From Roseomonas acroporae (GTDB taxonomy: Bacteria; Pseudomonadota; Alphaproteobacteria; Acetobacterales; Acetobacteraceae), in assembly GCF_023223525.1 (NCBI RefSeq), contig NZ_JALPRX010000035.1, positions 20,990 to 84,989 of the forward strand: DNA of 64,000 nt, written 5' to 3'. The position numbers and the translations under genes are program-made. Shown here in pieces: positions 63,080 to 64,000 of this stretch. The notes beneath the pieces are model-generated. The model saw only the letters and a program-made list of their open reading frames with translations. It did no database searches and was not told the origin of the DNA. The stretch's first letter is position 1, and each line of letters opens with the position of its first letter.

Positions 63080-64000
63080 TCAGCCCTGCCCGACGCGCGG
63101 GGCGCCGACCCAGCGCGCCACCTCCTGCAGCGACATCGGGCGGCCGAGATGGTAGCCCTGCAGGCCCGGGCAGCCGAGCGACTGGAGGACGCCGAGATCC
63201 GCGGCCGTCTCCACGCCTTCCGCCACCACGTCCATGCCGAGCGAGCGGCCGATCTGCAGGATGGCCTGCACCATCACCTGGTCGTTGGTCGAGGTGGCGA
63301 TGCACGACACGAAGCAGCGGTCGATCTTGATGCGGTCGACCCGCATCTGCCGCAGCGCCGCAAGCGAGGAATAGCCGACCCCGAAATCATCGAGCGCCAC
63401 CCGCACGCCGGCCGCCGACAGGGCCGCCAGCGGCGCCTTCGCGATCCGCAGGTCGAGCATGGTCTCCTCGGTGATCTCGATCTCCAGCAGCGCCGGCGGC
63501 AGTCCGTACGCGGCGAGCGTCTCCAGCACGATATCGTCGATGGCGAGCTGCGACAGCTCGCGCGGCGAGACGTTCATCGCCACCGGCACGTCGTCGAGGC
63601 CGAGCTCCCGCAGCGTCCGCAGCATCGTGCAGACCCGCTCCAGGATGTAGCGCAGCAGCGTGTCGGACAGGCCCGAGGCGGCCGCCGTGGCGACGATGTC
63701 GGGCGGCGGGATGAGGCCGTGGCGGGGATGCCGCCAGCGCAGCAGCGCCTCGAAGCTCTCCACCGTGCGGCCATCCCCGCGGAAGATCGGCTGGAACCAG
63801 ACCGTCACCGCGCCCGCTTCCAGCGCGCCGGCGAGGTCGCGCTCGACGTCGCGGCCCCTCTCCAGCGTCTCGTTCAGCGCGGCGTCGAACAGGCAGTAGC
63901 GGTTGCGGCCTCTGCTCTTGGCCGCGTAGAGTGCGGCGTCGACCCGGCTCAGCAGCTCCGTGACCTCATGACCGGCATCCGGCCGCGGCGCCGCGGCCCG
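63080..64000 (-). CDS. GGDEF-EAL diguanylate cyclase/phosphodiesterase (5' end outside window)
   Basis: The frame is open to the window edge, so the gene begins beyond 64000. The visible N-terminal part is the end of a GGDEF domain (LLSRVDAALYAAKSRGRNRY); the GGDEF motif itself is off the edge. The EAL domain is complete and looks active: ESFEALLRWRHP, MNVSPRELS, EITEETMLD, DDFGVGYSSLAAL, IKIDRCFV and EGVET. EAL domains hydrolyse cyclic di-GMP. Capsule and biofilm export are frequent outputs of this messenger, but nothing ties it to the capsule locus here. Confidence 0.9.
   Translation of the reverse strand, partial: RAAAPRPDAGHEVTELLSRVDAALYAAKSRGRNRYCLFDAALNETLERGRDVERDLAGALEAGAVTVWFQPIFRGDGRTVESFEALLRWRHPRHGLIPPPDIVATAAASGLSDTLLRYILERVCTMLRTLRELGLDDVPVAMNVSPRELSQLAIDDIVLETLAAYGLPPALLEIEITEETMLDLRIAKAPLAALSAAGVRVALDDFGVGYSSLAALRQMRVDRIKIDRCFVSCIATSTNDQVMVQAILQIGRSLGMDVVAEGVETAADLGVLQSLGCPGLQGYHLGRPMSLQEVARWVGAPRVGQG

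Overview
The window is a 64 kb piece of very GC-rich chromosome (nearly all genes have G or C in the third codon position) from an alphaproteobacterium. A Roseomonas-like member of the Acetobacteraceae is the most likely source. That placement is an inference from base composition, the recO-parC pair, the DUF3141 protein with a Cys nucleophile, the Kps-type capsule genes and the glcDEF set; no rRNA or tRNA gene is present to confirm it. About 57 genes are real. Both ends cut a gene: an M16 peptidase at the left and a GGDEF-EAL protein at the right.

Layout. 1-11.1 kb: housekeeping and small enzymes (M16 peptidase C-terminus, aat, a tyrosine phosphatase-like protein, a DsbA-family oxidoreductase, a proline-rich TonB-like protein, a DUF3141 alpha/beta-hydrolase, recO, parC). 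11.1-12.4 kb: two small orphan genes flanking a tandem pair of two-hairpin repeats. 12.5-23.6 kb: a Kps (ABC-transporter) capsule locus in two divergent arms, LTA-synthase-like/kpsS/kpsC leftwards and lipoprotein/kpsM/kpsT/kpsE/kpsD rightwards. 23.9-30.7 kb: YihY/BrkB membrane protein, isochorismatase-like hydrolase, the remnant of an alpha/beta-hydrolase gene, DUF4105 protein, PLP-dependent gamma-lyase/synthase, glutathione peroxidase and a DUF1269 protein. 30.8-34.2 kb: a copper-resistance operon copA-cueR-copZ with a readable CueR operator. 34.3-36.7 kb: an exported SMP-30/yellow-like protein and a divergent LysR regulator. 36.8-38.8 kb: a class A penicillin-binding protein. 39.1-45.2 kb: a tightly packed seven-gene block containing a reduced histidine-kinase-like protein, an osmoprotectant-type ABC transporter, a DUF2272 lipoprotein and an Old Yellow Enzyme. 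45.5-55.5 kb: universal stress protein, phosphotransferase/ATPase fusion, pdxH, fabI, aroC, a LuxR regulator, a dienelactone-hydrolase-like protein and small exported proteins. 55.6-61.3 kb: glcDEF with a convergent lactate/glycolate permease. 61.6-63 kb: both subunits of a CoA-transferase, then the GGDEF-EAL gene.

The most coherent system is the capsule locus. KpsC and KpsS should build the Kdo linker on phospholipid, KpsMT should drive export, and KpsE and KpsD should span the periplasm and outer membrane. Three things are unusual. The N-terminal transferase module of KpsC has lost its recognisable motifs while the C-terminal one is intact. An LTA-synthase-like enzyme with all expected catalytic residues sits beside kpsS. 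A lipoprotein is translationally coupled to kpsM. Two families of dispersed intergenic repeats link distant parts of the window: a ~104-bp two-hairpin element (three copies, one between kpsE and kpsD) and a ~200-bp hairpin-rich element (two copies). No CRISPR array, insertion sequence, prophage, tRNA or rRNA was seen.
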